Below, piece by piece: positions 55,522-64,000 of a stretch of 64,000 nt of DNA. Positions within the stretch are counted from its first letter, which is position 1. Each line of letters begins with the position of its first letter. Both the position numbers and the translations under genes were made by a program. The DNA comes from Saprospiraceae bacterium (GTDB taxonomy: Bacteria > Bacteroidota > Bacteroidia > Chitinophagales > Saprospiraceae): the NCBI GenBank assembly GCA_016713025.1, contig JADJPZ010000002.1:62001-126000 (forward strand). Reading direction: 5' to 3'. The notes under the pieces are model-generated. The model had not been told where the DNA came from. It searched no databases and saw only the letters and a program-made list of their open reading frames with translations.

Positions 55522-55718
55522 ACCTAAATATCTAAAATGAGATTCGTAGTGAGAGCTTCAAATACAATCCGCCGCGGCGGAAGCACTTTTAGCGACAAAT
55601 CATACGGTGTGCAGCTATGCTGTAGTCACCACTACAGCATAGCTGCACACCGTATGGTGCATGAGTGAACGGTGCGACAGCAAAATTGAGTGGGAGCTCA
55701 ATTTAGTGAAGGAACCAT
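55522..55718 (+). repeat. Dispersed repeat family 3, copy B, with a 26-bp inverted repeat
   Basis: Same blocks as 9574-9812. In this copy a perfect inverted repeat has 26-bp arms at 55601-55626 and 55631-55656, separated by the 4-nt loop CACC; only its right arm has a counterpart in copy A. The hairpin AAATTGAG/CTCAATTT lies at 55683-55704. No frame. Confidence 0.8.
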
Positions 55719-55821
55719 CAGCACACCTGACTGCATGGTCATGTTGTTTCATAGGTCAGAATACAGTATTTGGAGGTTGTAATAGATTATCATTTTAGAT
55801 TTTTAGGTTATAATTCTATCT

Positions 55822-57471
55822 TCATTTACCACCCATCTTGTAACATTTATATCCTTCACATTCCCACAGTAAAGTTGTACGCACATCTGCTTCTTTGACA
55901 TCTGACGGAGCCATATATATATCACCACTCCAAGGTGTTTTGGAAGTTTGGAAATGACATTTTTCTTTTGGAAGAATGGAATACCAGTAAAAAGCGTTTT
56001 CGTGGAGTGTGATGTTGTAACTGGCATCAATAATATTTTTGTTAACACAAGCTTGATAGCGCTCTGCCGTACTCCGGACATCATAGTAGTACAAAGAGTC
56101 TGGCAACATTCTACTGTTACGCATATGTGTACTGAAAAGTATCAATAAAGCTGCTCCGAAAACTACATATTTGAGGTAATTGGCTTGATTTGCCAAATGT
56201 GCCAAAAGCATAGATATTCCAATCCATATCAGAAGGCATAAGGGTGCCAGATTTCTGTAAAACGGCAGTTTCATGGTGACAAAGATGATCAAAACTGTTC
56301 CGGCAATCATTCCTGCCATATACATCCACCAGCTTCTGATCTTTACATCTTTATGCAGAAAAATAACTGATATCATCAGTGTAATCATCACTATTGAAAT
56401 AGCTACAGGAGCTGAGATACCAAACCATTCTTTCAAAAGACCATCCATATAAGGAAACCATTCAGTATTCGATGTAAAATCAACAATACCAGTAGATGTA
56501 GAAGCAACATATTTATTGGCAAACAGAGATTTCCAACCCGACAACGTCAATGCAGGAAGATAAAATACCCACACCATGAGTAAGGTGACAAGATTCTGAC
56601 ATATAAAATCTATCAAGCGAGACCGTTCATTTCTTTGCAAAAATAAATATGCCATACCTAAACCACACCATATATACAGAAAGGAAGGCATGATAGCCAT
56701 ACCACTTACAATACTGAAACTCCATAGGTAATGTCCGTATTTTCTTTCTGTTCTAAGTCCGGTTATCGCCAGAGCGGCATACGTGATCAACATACTGTAA
56801 CCTCTTGCCTGCGTAGCAAAACCCAGGACAGGAAATTGGCTGATGACCAAGACAGTAAGTAAGATGTTTATTATATTGTTTTTGGAAACGGAAGACAATA
56901 TATAGAATGTACACCACCCCGTAATCATTAATGCAATTAATGAAACGATTCTTCCGGACAGCAGGTAATCATCGGTAATCATCCCTGCAAAGGAATTGAG
57001 CAAGTTGAATAATATATGGTTATTGGGTAGGGGATAATACGACAAAGAAAGCCAAGGGGACCGGGCAGCAAGGTGGTACGCTGAGAATACTTCGTCGTAG
57101 GCATAAGGACAGTGATGACCATACCACAACCAAACACAAAGACAAAAGAAACCAATAGCAATTTGCCACATACTTACTCTAAGATATAATCTCAAGTTGT
57201 TGTCATCATCTCTGATTCTCCACAGATAAGCTGTTGTCAAAGTCATCAATATGGAGAGTATAAGAGAGAGTATATTGCCGGATTTTTTCACATCAGGGGT
57301 GAAAATTGAGTTTCTCCAGATATCCATTTGATAAAAGTCGTGCAAATTGCTGGAATACCACAATTTGATGTCTTCCATTCCTGACATAAGATAAATCAAA
57401 GTATATATCCATACTATTGCAGTAATAATGGAGAGAAACCATCTGAAAGCCTTAAATGGAGAGATTATCAT
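55822..57471 (-). CDS. Multi-spanning GT-C-like glycosyltransferase family membrane protein
   Basis: 549 aa, about 11-12 TM helices, starting with a TM at about 10-30. The acidic pair in AYDEVFSAYHLA (about residue 125) sits in the loop where GT-C enzymes (GT39/ArnT/PMT-like) hold their catalytic Asp/Glu, followed by SYYPLPNNHILFNLLNSF. A roughly 95-residue soluble C-terminal tail contains NSRMLPDSLYYYDVRSTAE and several Cys. It probably transfers sugar from a polyprenyl-phosphate donor on the outer face of the cytoplasmic membrane; acceptor unknown. Monocistronic; TACTTTTG lies 5 bp before the ATG. Confidence 0.7.
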   Translation of the reverse strand: MIISPFKAFRWFLSIITAIVWIYTLIYLMSGMEDIKLWYSSNLHDFYQMDIWRNSIFTPDVKKSGNILSLILSILMTLTTAYLWRIRDDDNNLRLYLRVSMWQIAIGFFCLCVWLWYGHHCPYAYDEVFSAYHLAARSPWLSLSYYPLPNNHILFNLLNSFAGMITDDYLLSGRIVSLIALMITGWCTFYILSSVSKNNIINILLTVLVISQFPVLGFATQARGYSMLITYAALAITGLRTERKYGHYLWSFSIVSGMAIMPSFLYIWCGLGMAYLFLQRNERSRLIDFICQNLVTLLMVWVFYLPALTLSGWKSLFANKYVASTSTGIVDFTSNTEWFPYMDGLLKEWFGISAPVAISIVMITLMISVIFLHKDVKIRSWWMYMAGMIAGTVLIIFVTMKLPFYRNLAPLCLLIWIGISMLLAHLANQANYLKYVVFGAALLILFSTHMRNSRMLPDSLYYYDVRSTAERYQACVNKNIIDASYNITLHENAFYWYSILPKEKCHFQTSKTPWSGDIYMAPSDVKEADVRTTLLWECEGYKCYKMGGK

Positions 57472-57475
57472 CGAC

Positions 57476-57483
57476 CAAAAGTA
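57476..57483 (-). promoter_or_regulatory. Candidate -7 element (TACTTTTG) very close to the start codon
   Basis: Minus-strand TACTTTTG ends only 4 bp before the ATG at 57471. If it is the promoter, the message would be leaderless or nearly so, or the true start is further inside the frame. No TTG -33 box seen. Confidence 0.3.
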
Positions 57484-57566
57484 GGGAAATTCTTACTATC
57501 CTAAAAATTATGTCTCTGTTTGACCAAAAATATTGTTAAAATAAAAGTGACTTTTTCATAAAGATA

Positions 57567-58442
57567 ATGTCAAAAAATCAATCAATCACCAAATCAAAAA
57601 CTAAAGTTATGTTACTTCAAGCAACAAATGTAGTCACTGCCCCAATCAACCTAATTACCCAAATCACTAACATAGCGATAGAGTATGCACCTAAATTAGC
57701 TGGGGCAGTCGTCGTTTATATTATTGGTTCTTTTCTCATCGGATGGATAGGCAAGGCTGTGAACAAAGGTCTGAATGCCAAAAAAGTTGATCCATCGCTT
57801 CAGTCATTTTTATATTCAATGGTCAAAGTATTGCTCACCATCTTACTTCTGTTGACCGTGTTTGGTATGTTGGGTGTAAACCTTACTTCATTCGCAGCCA
57901 TTCTTGCTGGCTTAGCAGTAGGCGTCGGAGCCGCGCTAAACGGGACACTTGGCAACTTTGCCGGCGGTGTAATGATGTTATTATTTAAACCATTCAAGCT
58001 TGGAGATCTGATAGAAGCACAAGGACATGTTGGGAATGTCACAGAACAAGGCATTTTCAATACTTTCCTGCTTTCACCTGAAAATAAAACTGTAATTCTG
58101 GCAAATGGTGCGCTATCTACAGGAACCATTGTAAACTATACCACACATGGTAACCTCAGAGTAGATATAAATATGGCTATTGATCCCGGAGTAAGCATTG
58201 AGAAAGCCAGAAAAGTAGCCATAGATGCCATGTTAGCCCTTCCTGATGTATTACACACTCCTGCTCCTGAAGTAAGCGTCTTAAAAGTAGGTGACGGAAT
58301 GACAACACTTGCCATCAGACCATATTGTGCTCAAAAAGATTACTGGACTGTATTTTTTGGAGCTCAGGAAGCTGTAAAAAATGCATTTGACGCACATGGT
58401 GTTGATGGACCAATTCCTCACAGAGTGATCATAAATAAATAA
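57567..58442 (+). CDS. Small-conductance mechanosensitive channel (MscS family)
   Basis: 291 aa. TM segments at about 44-65, 84-103 and the pore helix at about 105-140, where AAILAGLAVGVGAALNGTLG shows the Gly/Ala packing pattern of TM3. The beta domain follows (FKPFKLGDLIEAQGHVGNVT, NKTVILANGALSTGTIVNYT), then the alpha/beta C-terminal domain (DVLHTPAPEVSVLKVGDG, VDGPIPHRVII). Releases solutes upon hypo-osmotic shock. A second ATG at 57609 would shorten the polar N-terminus by 14 residues. Single gene. Confidence 0.93.
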   Translation: MSKNQSITKSKTKVMLLQATNVVTAPINLITQITNIAIEYAPKLAGAVVVYIIGSFLIGWIGKAVNKGLNAKKVDPSLQSFLYSMVKVLLTILLLLTVFGMLGVNLTSFAAILAGLAVGVGAALNGTLGNFAGGVMMLLFKPFKLGDLIEAQGHVGNVTEQGIFNTFLLSPENKTVILANGALSTGTIVNYTTHGNLRVDINMAIDPGVSIEKARKVAIDAMLALPDVLHTPAPEVSVLKVGDGMTTLAIRPYCAQKDYWTVFFGAQEAVKNAFDAHGVDGPIPHRVIINK

Positions 58443-58571
58443 AATTTCGATCCTTTTACAAATTATTCAATTACTGGAAAATTTTTATTGGGACGTTATC
58501 TCAGGATCTATGTTCAATATTGGATTTAGTTTCACCATCAGAAAATAGAAATATCTAAGTCACGAGTAATG

Positions 58572-59804
58572 TCAGGTTTCCTCCATCATCCTTAAGGTAA
58601 GTCCACCTAAAATTAGGATAATAGAAACCATTAAAATCCACAGCCACCATTTACTTTCAAAGAGGGGAGGAGTTGGAGTGGCTTCATTTATCATTATTTT
58701 TTCTTCTTCACCCAATTCCAGCTTTTTCACACTATCAGGCGCAGTAAAATGGGTGATATCGTACATCGGTTTTTGTAATCTTTTATCACCATACAGTAAA
58801 TAATAGGGTATGCTTTTGTCTTCAAATCTACCTAAAAGAGCATAGTCAGGACCCAATACTTGAATAGAATCTATCTTTATGGCTACGTTATCGTGGTTTT
58901 GAATGATAAATCTAAGCTGTTTGGCCCATGTATTATTGAATGAAAAACGATTTTCATCAAGTGAACTCAATGTACCGGTCATTACCGACCCGAAATGATA
59001 TATCCATGACCCCGAAGCAAGTTTTGAACTATCTCTGAGTACTTTCAACTCAAATGGTCTGTAGAATTCTACCTTCTTGTCAGAATATATGGCTACTTCA
59101 GAGACAGGCACATAAGCTGATAAATTGATATCAACTGTGGTGGTTTTATCTTTTTTACTTTCAGTAATTTCAAATTTACTTGACCTATATGATGGCGGAG
59201 TTTCTGATTTTTCAGCGGCCAAAACTTTTGCATGATTCAAGGTCGGTTTTCCTTTGGATTTGATAAAAAATCGATAGTACTTATACTTTGATGGAGGAAA
59301 AACCACTTTACCAAATTGATAATCGGTCATATTATTTTTGATAGAAAGAATCCTGTAATCATCTACCACAGTAAACCATTCGTTCAGGTCCTGACTACCT
59401 TCAAGTTTAATTTTCCAATCATAATTTTGTTCCACAAAAGACAATATGATCTCGTTGATGAGCACTTGTTGAGCCAATTCAAAAGTAAAATAAAATCCAT
59501 CTGACTTAGTTGCACTATTGATAAGATTAAAAGTTAGCTCTTTGGTCACGACCTTACTGTCCGGAAATTGCCAAACGTATGGTACCTCCAAAGTATCTCC
59601 ATTTGCCGGTAAGCCATATATCCTTACATCAGACAAATTCTCAGAAATCCTGGCGTACATATCAAGTGGTAAGACAATTTTGTGCCATCGATCATTCACA
59701 CCATTTAAAGGTCTCTTATAATAGTATTCTTGGATCTGACCATATGAAAATGGGCAAAAAAACAAAACAAAAAACAAGACTATACACTTATTTTTCTTCC
59801 ACAT
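58572..59804 (-). CDS. DUF3999-like membrane-anchored protein
   Basis: 410 aa from ATG 59804. The frame is open to 59993, but MWKKNKCIVLFFVLFFCPFS followed by YGQ is a complete signal peptide. The body is extracytoplasmic beta-sandwich sequence (LPLDMYARISENLSDVRIYG, LEGSQDLNEWFTVVDDYRIL), then one C-terminal TM (WWLWILMVSIILILGGLTL). The layout and its pairing with a DUF2339 gene match DUF3999 proteins. It overlaps the end of the DUF2339 gene by 17 bp, so the two are coupled. Function unknown. Confidence 0.8.
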   Translation of the reverse strand: MWKKNKCIVLFFVLFFCPFSYGQIQEYYYKRPLNGVNDRWHKIVLPLDMYARISENLSDVRIYGLPANGDTLEVPYVWQFPDSKVVTKELTFNLINSATKSDGFYFTFELAQQVLINEIILSFVEQNYDWKIKLEGSQDLNEWFTVVDDYRILSIKNNMTDYQFGKVVFPPSKYKYYRFFIKSKGKPTLNHAKVLAAEKSETPPSYRSSKFEITESKKDKTTTVDINLSAYVPVSEVAIYSDKKVEFYRPFELKVLRDSSKLASGSWIYHFGSVMTGTLSSLDENRFSFNNTWAKQLRFIIQNHDNVAIKIDSIQVLGPDYALLGRFEDKSIPYYLLYGDKRLQKPMYDITHFTAPDSVKKLELGEEEKIMINEATPTPPLFESKWWLWILMVSIILILGGLTLRMMEET

Positions 59805-62175
59805 CTGTGAGGTTATTGTATTTGTTGTACAGGAACGAAATAATGAGTAAGAGAATTCCAAGAGAAATAAAAATGATCGTTTTGGCAATGGTCCCAAGAT
59901 GCGAAATATCGTAGAAAAACAGTTTAAGGAGAGTGATTGCAAAAAGTACAATGGCAAAAATACGAATATGTTTCTTTCCTTTCCACAAGCCAAAAATGAT
60001 ATACAATAATGCTAAGGTGCCCCACAAAATACTCATGCCAAGCTTAAATGAATCTGTGGCATAATTCAGATCCATCCACGTCAAAAGTTCATTGCTAAGA
60101 ATGATACAAACAAAAATTGCTATAAACAATTCCAACATCACCCATATTCTTCTGGTGGTCTCCATAAATGAAGATTTGGCATGCAAAAACAAGCTATAAA
60201 ATGCAAAACCTGATAATATAATCCCAAGATATTTTATACCCAGATGCCAAATTCCCCTTTCATAATACTCTGCCGTGTAGTTGCCTAAATAACTTGTTCT
60301 TAAAGCACCGGTATTAAACAATCCTACGGTCAAAAACGACAACAAGACCCAAACTACCGCTAAAGACAATATCATTCCGACTACTCTGTTTCGTACAAAC
60401 TTTTTATTGACCCACAACAAAACAGCAGTATAGATCAAAGAAAAATATAACGACCAAAGACTTCCAAAAGTAAGCAAATCATAATTATAGACAGGATAAC
60501 TATTGTTAGGATCGGTTTTGTTTTGCTCCACAGATGCTTCGTAAGCTCGCTGCCAGTAAGTGTCTATTTCGATTTGAGCAGTAGCAAAAACCAACATCAC
60601 TAGTGTAAGACTCAGAAATATAGTCAGCACTTGATCCCAGGATTTGATGCCGAGTAAAGGCTCAGTGATTTTATGCTTCCGGTGAATAAAAAATATAAAC
60701 ACAAATGACAGAATAACCAATAATGCTGTCAGGAAATAAATATTAAATACAGGCATTAAGTTAGTCGTCTCATCACCTTGAAGTTGATATTTGGACCAAT
60801 CTTCACCAAGGCTTCCCACTGCTAAAATCATCAATGGATATGACATATACTCGTAGGCGGCTATATTTTTTGTTCTACCTATCCAAAACAATAGTGTCGC
60901 TTCAAAGGCCCAAATCAGAGTGACCCAATGCCCATCCAACTGTACAGGAATAGCCAAGGTAATAAAGACCAACACCAAACCAGCTACAAAATAAAATAGT
61001 CCGCTATCAGCAAGTTTCATCCTGTAGACCAACATCGTCACAACAAAATGAATCAACCCGTTTCCTAATGTAAATAAACCAAGCAGCTGATTAAATTGGG
61101 CATCTGCATTGAGCAGCGAATAGCCCAGTCCATAAAAAATAAAAGAATTGGTAAATAATAGTAGAATATCAAATACATCAAATCGTTCTTTTCTAACCAA
61201 TTTGTAAGCCAAAAATACCACATAAAAAATAACGAAAAAGATGATCAAAAACAAAAACGCCAGGCCAAAATGTTGTGCATGAAGATAATTGAAATTGTAC
61301 CAACTGGCAAAAATGATCCATGTAAGCGCAAAAGAAACGTAGTACAGTACTTTCCAGTATTTTTTGAATGCCAAAATTAGAATTCCTAGATTAATGATGG
61401 ACATATAAGTGAATAAAATCAGGACTTTGCCCGATCCTTCACTTAATAAAAACGGAACAGCATACGCACCTACTAAGCCAATATGGGCAACTACTTGTTT
61501 GTCATAATGTATGGCTGCGACGACCGTAAAAACAGTAAACAACAACATCAAGCCAAATGCAACTTCCATAGAAAACAGACCATAAAAACTGTAAGCAGCA
61601 TATGTAATAAAATACATGATAGCTATCGCACCACTTACAAGTACTGCACTGAAGTTGCGATAATTTTGTTTTAACTTCATTCCAACACCCAGCAAAGCTA
61701 CTCCCATCAAATATCCAAGGATGATCCGTGTCAATGGATTGATGAGATTATTGTCAATCGAATATTTGGCACCAATCGCTACACCTATGATGGTAATCGC
61801 TATTCCCAATTTATTGATCAGGTTCTCTCCAATGAGTTTTTCAAAATTTACTCCTAATTTCGCATCAGGTTGAACTTTGATTTTCTGTGTTGTTTGGGTT
61901 ATCTCAATGGGCTGATTGATTGGTTCCAAGTCGTTTGATCCAGTATTAACCAATGGTGGATCAGTTTCTTGTTTAGATACATCAGGTTGCTGTGTCTGCG
62001 AAATTTCCGGCACAAGTTCTTCATTATACTCCTTAACACCATCAGGCGTTGACATTTTGATGCGAATGATTTCTTTACGAATAGTATCGATCTCAGCTGA
62101 AAAACTCTCTTGTCGCTTAATGATGGATTCCAGTCGATCGAGCAGGATATCTAATTTATCATTTTGGTTTTCCAT
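59788..62175 (-). CDS. DUF2339 polytopic membrane protein
   Basis: 795 aa from ATG 62175 (an in-frame GTG at 62193 lies upstream). A short coiled coil (about 5-45, KLDILLDRLESIIKRQESF) and a Gln/Pro/Thr linker precede the DUF2339 start FEKLIGENLINKLGIAITII at about 110. About 22-25 TM helices fill the rest (WKVLYYVSFALTWIIFASWY, IWAFEATLLFWIGRTKN, LGIKYLGIILSGFAFYSLFL). Coupled to the DUF3999-like gene downstream. The pair is known across Gram-negatives without an assigned function; an envelope role is inferred. Confidence 0.88.
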   Translation of the reverse strand: MENQNDKLDILLDRLESIIKRQESFSAEIDTIRKEIIRIKMSTPDGVKEYNEELVPEISQTQQPDVSKQETDPPLVNTGSNDLEPINQPIEITQTTQKIKVQPDAKLGVNFEKLIGENLINKLGIAITIIGVAIGAKYSIDNNLINPLTRIILGYLMGVALLGVGMKLKQNYRNFSAVLVSGAIAIMYFITYAAYSFYGLFSMEVAFGLMLLFTVFTVVAAIHYDKQVVAHIGLVGAYAVPFLLSEGSGKVLILFTYMSIINLGILILAFKKYWKVLYYVSFALTWIIFASWYNFNYLHAQHFGLAFLFLIIFFVIFYVVFLAYKLVRKERFDVFDILLLFTNSFIFYGLGYSLLNADAQFNQLLGLFTLGNGLIHFVVTMLVYRMKLADSGLFYFVAGLVLVFITLAIPVQLDGHWVTLIWAFEATLLFWIGRTKNIAAYEYMSYPLMILAVGSLGEDWSKYQLQGDETTNLMPVFNIYFLTALLVILSFVFIFFIHRKHKITEPLLGIKSWDQVLTIFLSLTLVMLVFATAQIEIDTYWQRAYEASVEQNKTDPNNSYPVYNYDLLTFGSLWSLYFSLIYTAVLLWVNKKFVRNRVVGMILSLAVVWVLLSFLTVGLFNTGALRTSYLGNYTAEYYERGIWHLGIKYLGIILSGFAFYSLFLHAKSSFMETTRRIWVMLELFIAIFVCIILSNELLTWMDLNYATDSFKLGMSILWGTLALLYIIFGLWKGKKHIRIFAIVLFAITLLKLFFYDISHLGTIAKTIIFISLGILLLIISFLYNKYNNLTDVEEK

Positions 62176-62351
62176 ATATATGTGTGATACCACAAATATG
62201 GTATAAATTTTTGATTTTGAGAAATAATACTAAGTTTATCGGTAGAAGGAAACAGAAAGTATGATACTATGAACGCCAAGTTGAGAAAAAGCATACATAA
62301 TAAACTAAGCTCATAAAGAACAAGAAAGAATAAGTTCATATACACTTTCCA

Positions 62352-63095
62352 TCACCCTTCCAGCCAATCCTTAAAATCTTTAACCCTCTCTCTGGATACG
62401 ATGACGGTATCTTTAAAATCTGGCAGTAGTTTCAATGTATATCTGGAATTGAAGTAAGTTTCGATCTTTTCGATCGAAGGTTGGTGTACGATCATAGATC
62501 TATTGATGCGAAAAAAGTCTTTGGGGTCGAGTAGTTTGAAGACAGTATCTAATGTCTCATCCATGAGGTATTTTTTGCCATGATCGCAGACTATGTGAGT
62601 ATATCCTTCATCGGAGTAGAAGTAAGCTATTTCTCCTTTGCGGATGACCCGAAGGTGAGTACCAGATTTGACCAGAAAGCGCTCTTTGTATGTAAATGAC
62701 TTCTCAGTTGGAGGAGCAAGTTCATTGGTTTTATATATGTGCACATATTTTTCCATAGCGGCATACAATTCGTCAGCATCTACAGGCTTAAGCAGATAAT
62801 CGATGCTTTGGTGTTTGAATGCTTTGAGTGTATACTCATCATAAGCTGTGGTAAATATGATGGGGATATTGATATCAGCTTTCTCCAGGATTTCGAGGCT
62901 CGTGCCATCCCCGAGTCTGATATCCATCAGTATCAGGTCGATGTCGCGTCGTTTATCCAGCAGTTTGATACCCTCGGCGACGCTGGCACAATGCAATATT
63001 ACTTCTGACGTATAAGGTGCTTCGGAAAGCAATCTTTCTATCCTTCGAGCTGCGGGGCTTTCATCTTCTACAATACAAATTCGGATAGGTGTCAT
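62352..63095 (-). CDS. LytTR-type response regulator
   Basis: 247 aa. Receiver domain about 1-120 with the phospho-acceptor Asp in DLILMDIRLGDG and switch Lys in IDYLLKPVDADELYAAMEKY. LytTR DNA-binding domain about 145-247 (FLVKSGTHLRVIRKGEIAYF, FFRINRSMIVHQPSIEKIET, LLPDFKDTVIVSRERVKDFK). Overlaps the sensor kinase stop by 4 bp (ATGA), hence one operon and a cognate pair. A 176-bp gap without a recognised terminator precedes the DUF2339 gene, which could be read through. Confidence 0.93.
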   Translation of the reverse strand: MTPIRICIVEDESPAARRIERLLSEAPYTSEVILHCASVAEGIKLLDKRRDIDLILMDIRLGDGTSLEILEKADINIPIIFTTAYDEYTLKAFKHQSIDYLLKPVDADELYAAMEKYVHIYKTNELAPPTEKSFTYKERFLVKSGTHLRVIRKGEIAYFYSDEGYTHIVCDHGKKYLMDETLDTVFKLLDPKDFFRINRSMIVHQPSIEKIETYFNSRYTLKLLPDFKDTVIVSRERVKDFKDWLEG

Positions 63096-64000
63096 GATGT
63101 TTGACCATTATGGTTATTGTAATCCAAAACTGGCAAGCACACTTGAAAGATGCTTCCATCATTACATATTATAACTTCGGCATCTGTAAAGAAAGCATAC
63201 CTATTGCGTATATTTTCCAGCCCTACAGACGTTGATTCATCTTTATCGACAATCGGACTGATGTTGTTTTCAATGCAAAGATAATGAGTGGATGGGTCCG
63301 AATACAATTTCACATGCAATGGATTTTCTTTTGTAGTCATGTTATGTTTGACACAATTTTCAAATGTAATCTGCAGGCTAAATGGCAATATGTATTTATG
63401 TATCAGACCTGGGTCTATCTGTTCTTCGTATACAAGCGTATCTCCAAATCTTTCTTTGAGTAAGTGAATATAGGCTCGTAAATAAGCCAATTCACTCTCA
63501 ATGGTGACCAAACCTCCTTCTTTTTGTTCAAGGATGTGACGATATACTTTGGATAGTTTAGTGACAAATTTATCAGCTCTATTTGGGTCTTCTTGGATCA
63601 ATGACGATAAAGTATTCAAACTATTGAATAAAAAATGTGGGTTGATCTGACTTTGAAGACTCGACAGTTTAGTTTGAATATTTTCAGCCACGAGTTTTTG
63701 TTTTTCTACCATACTTTTACCTAAAAGCTGTGCTAAGAAAAAACTTTCATATACTACAAAAATTAAAAATGTAAAAACAATACTCGTTATGATTTTGATA
63801 GCGGGATTGGGAGTCAGTTCATCTTCCAATTTATATTGAAAAACAAAACTTAGTATCAACATTCCTACAAAATCAATGATGAAATATCCTATGAAAATAC
63901 AAATAACGGAAATCATCTGACGCTTGCGGATGTCTTCAAATCCGGGATATTTTCTCACCAATAAATAGTAAGCTCCCCTAAATACTAACCAAAAAATGGT
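63092..64000 (-). CDS. LytS-like sensor histidine kinase (5' end outside window)
   Basis: The frame is open to the window end, giving at least 302 residues; the preceding codons (TIFWLVFRGAYYLLVRKYPG) are part of the protein, so no start is assigned. TM segments at about 30-55 and 68-92 of the visible part, a short coiled linker (GKSMVEKQKLVAENIQTKLS), then the His_kinase motif SLQSQINPHFLFNSLNTLSS with the phospho-acceptor His, and a HATPase-type end (LQITFENCVKHN, STSVGLENIRNRYAFFT). Signal unknown. The cognate regulator follows with a 4-bp overlap. Confidence 0.92.
   Translation of the reverse strand, partial: TIFWLVFRGAYYLLVRKYPGFEDIRKRQMISVICIFIGYFIIDFVGMLILSFVFQYKLEDELTPNPAIKIITSIVFTFLIFVVYESFFLAQLLGKSMVEKQKLVAENIQTKLSSLQSQINPHFLFNSLNTLSSLIQEDPNRADKFVTKLSKVYRHILEQKEGGLVTIESELAYLRAYIHLLKERFGDTLVYEEQIDPGLIHKYILPFSLQITFENCVKHNMTTKENPLHVKLYSDPSTHYLCIENNISPIVDKDESTSVGLENIRNRYAFFTDAEVIICNDGSIFQVCLPVLDYNNHNGQTS

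Larger units (their letters stand above)
55255..55821. other. Repeat island in a 567-bp gap
   Basis: Holds MITE family 2 copy B (55283-55414), a 107-bp unassigned stretch, and repeat family 3 copy B (55522-55718). Reading out of the MITE copy, a short frame gives ADIELRDRLIQNGKLSDG and a stop, which could be a transposase remnant, but this is too short to support. Confidence 0.6.

Overview
The window reads as chromosome of a Bacteroidota bacterium, most likely of the Saprospirales type. Grounds: low GC; several secreted proteins with type IX secretion (T9SS) C-terminal sorting domains of both type A and type B; a PorP/SprF gene; a SusC/SusD pair; bacillithiol synthesis (bshA); candidate promoters with the Bacteroidota -7 element TAnnTTTG; and no clear Shine-Dalgarno sequences. 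No rRNA, tRNA or CRISPR array was seen.

Layout. 1-570 (minus) is the 5' part of a group IIC intron fused by an internal deletion to the C-terminal maturase piece of its protein; it sits directly behind the intrinsic terminator of a T9SS cargo gene (633-3005). 3107-8348 (minus) holds hldA, a phased 10-bp repeat array, waaA (Kdo transferase), an outer-membrane barrel gene and a Cys-rich T9SS protein. 8608-11480 (plus) holds a 2-hydroxyacid dehydrogenase and bshA, separated by a 0.8-kb island of nested small repeats. 11613-20133 is a three-gene adhesin/SprF/OmpA operon. 20158-23979 is an ECF sigma factor, its anti-sigma factor and a divergent von Willebrand A protein that shares a domain with the anti-sigma factor. 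24073-29061 is a two-component system between two vanadium-haloperoxidase-like genes.

29241-34413 holds a small Arg-rich secreted protein, a second MITE copy, a frameshifted Crp/Fnr regulator, an AlkB-type monooxygenase and a frameshifted TonB-dependent receptor. 34772-39757 is a SusC/SusD/lipoprotein uptake operon. 40140-45501 holds folE, a DUF2461 protein, a small lipoprotein and an M4 metalloprotease. 46079-50443 is a large T9SS protein with dockerin-like and cohesin-like domains. 50549-54650 is polA followed at 9 bp by an Rpn/PD-(D/E)XK nuclease gene whose C-terminal part is tandemly duplicated as a separate ORF. 54679-64000 holds a small barrel gene, a repeat island, a GT-C-like membrane protein, MscS, the DUF3999/DUF2339 pair and a LytTR/LytS two-component system cut by the window end.

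Most of the coding content is envelope biology: LPS core, outer-membrane import, T9SS export and surface signalling. The least conventional parts are the deleted group IIC intron, the polA-linked Rpn locus with its duplicated short C-terminal ORF, and four families of small non-coding dispersed repeats, three of them with terminal inverted repeats, two with direct-repeat flanks, and one with a paralogous empty site inside the window.
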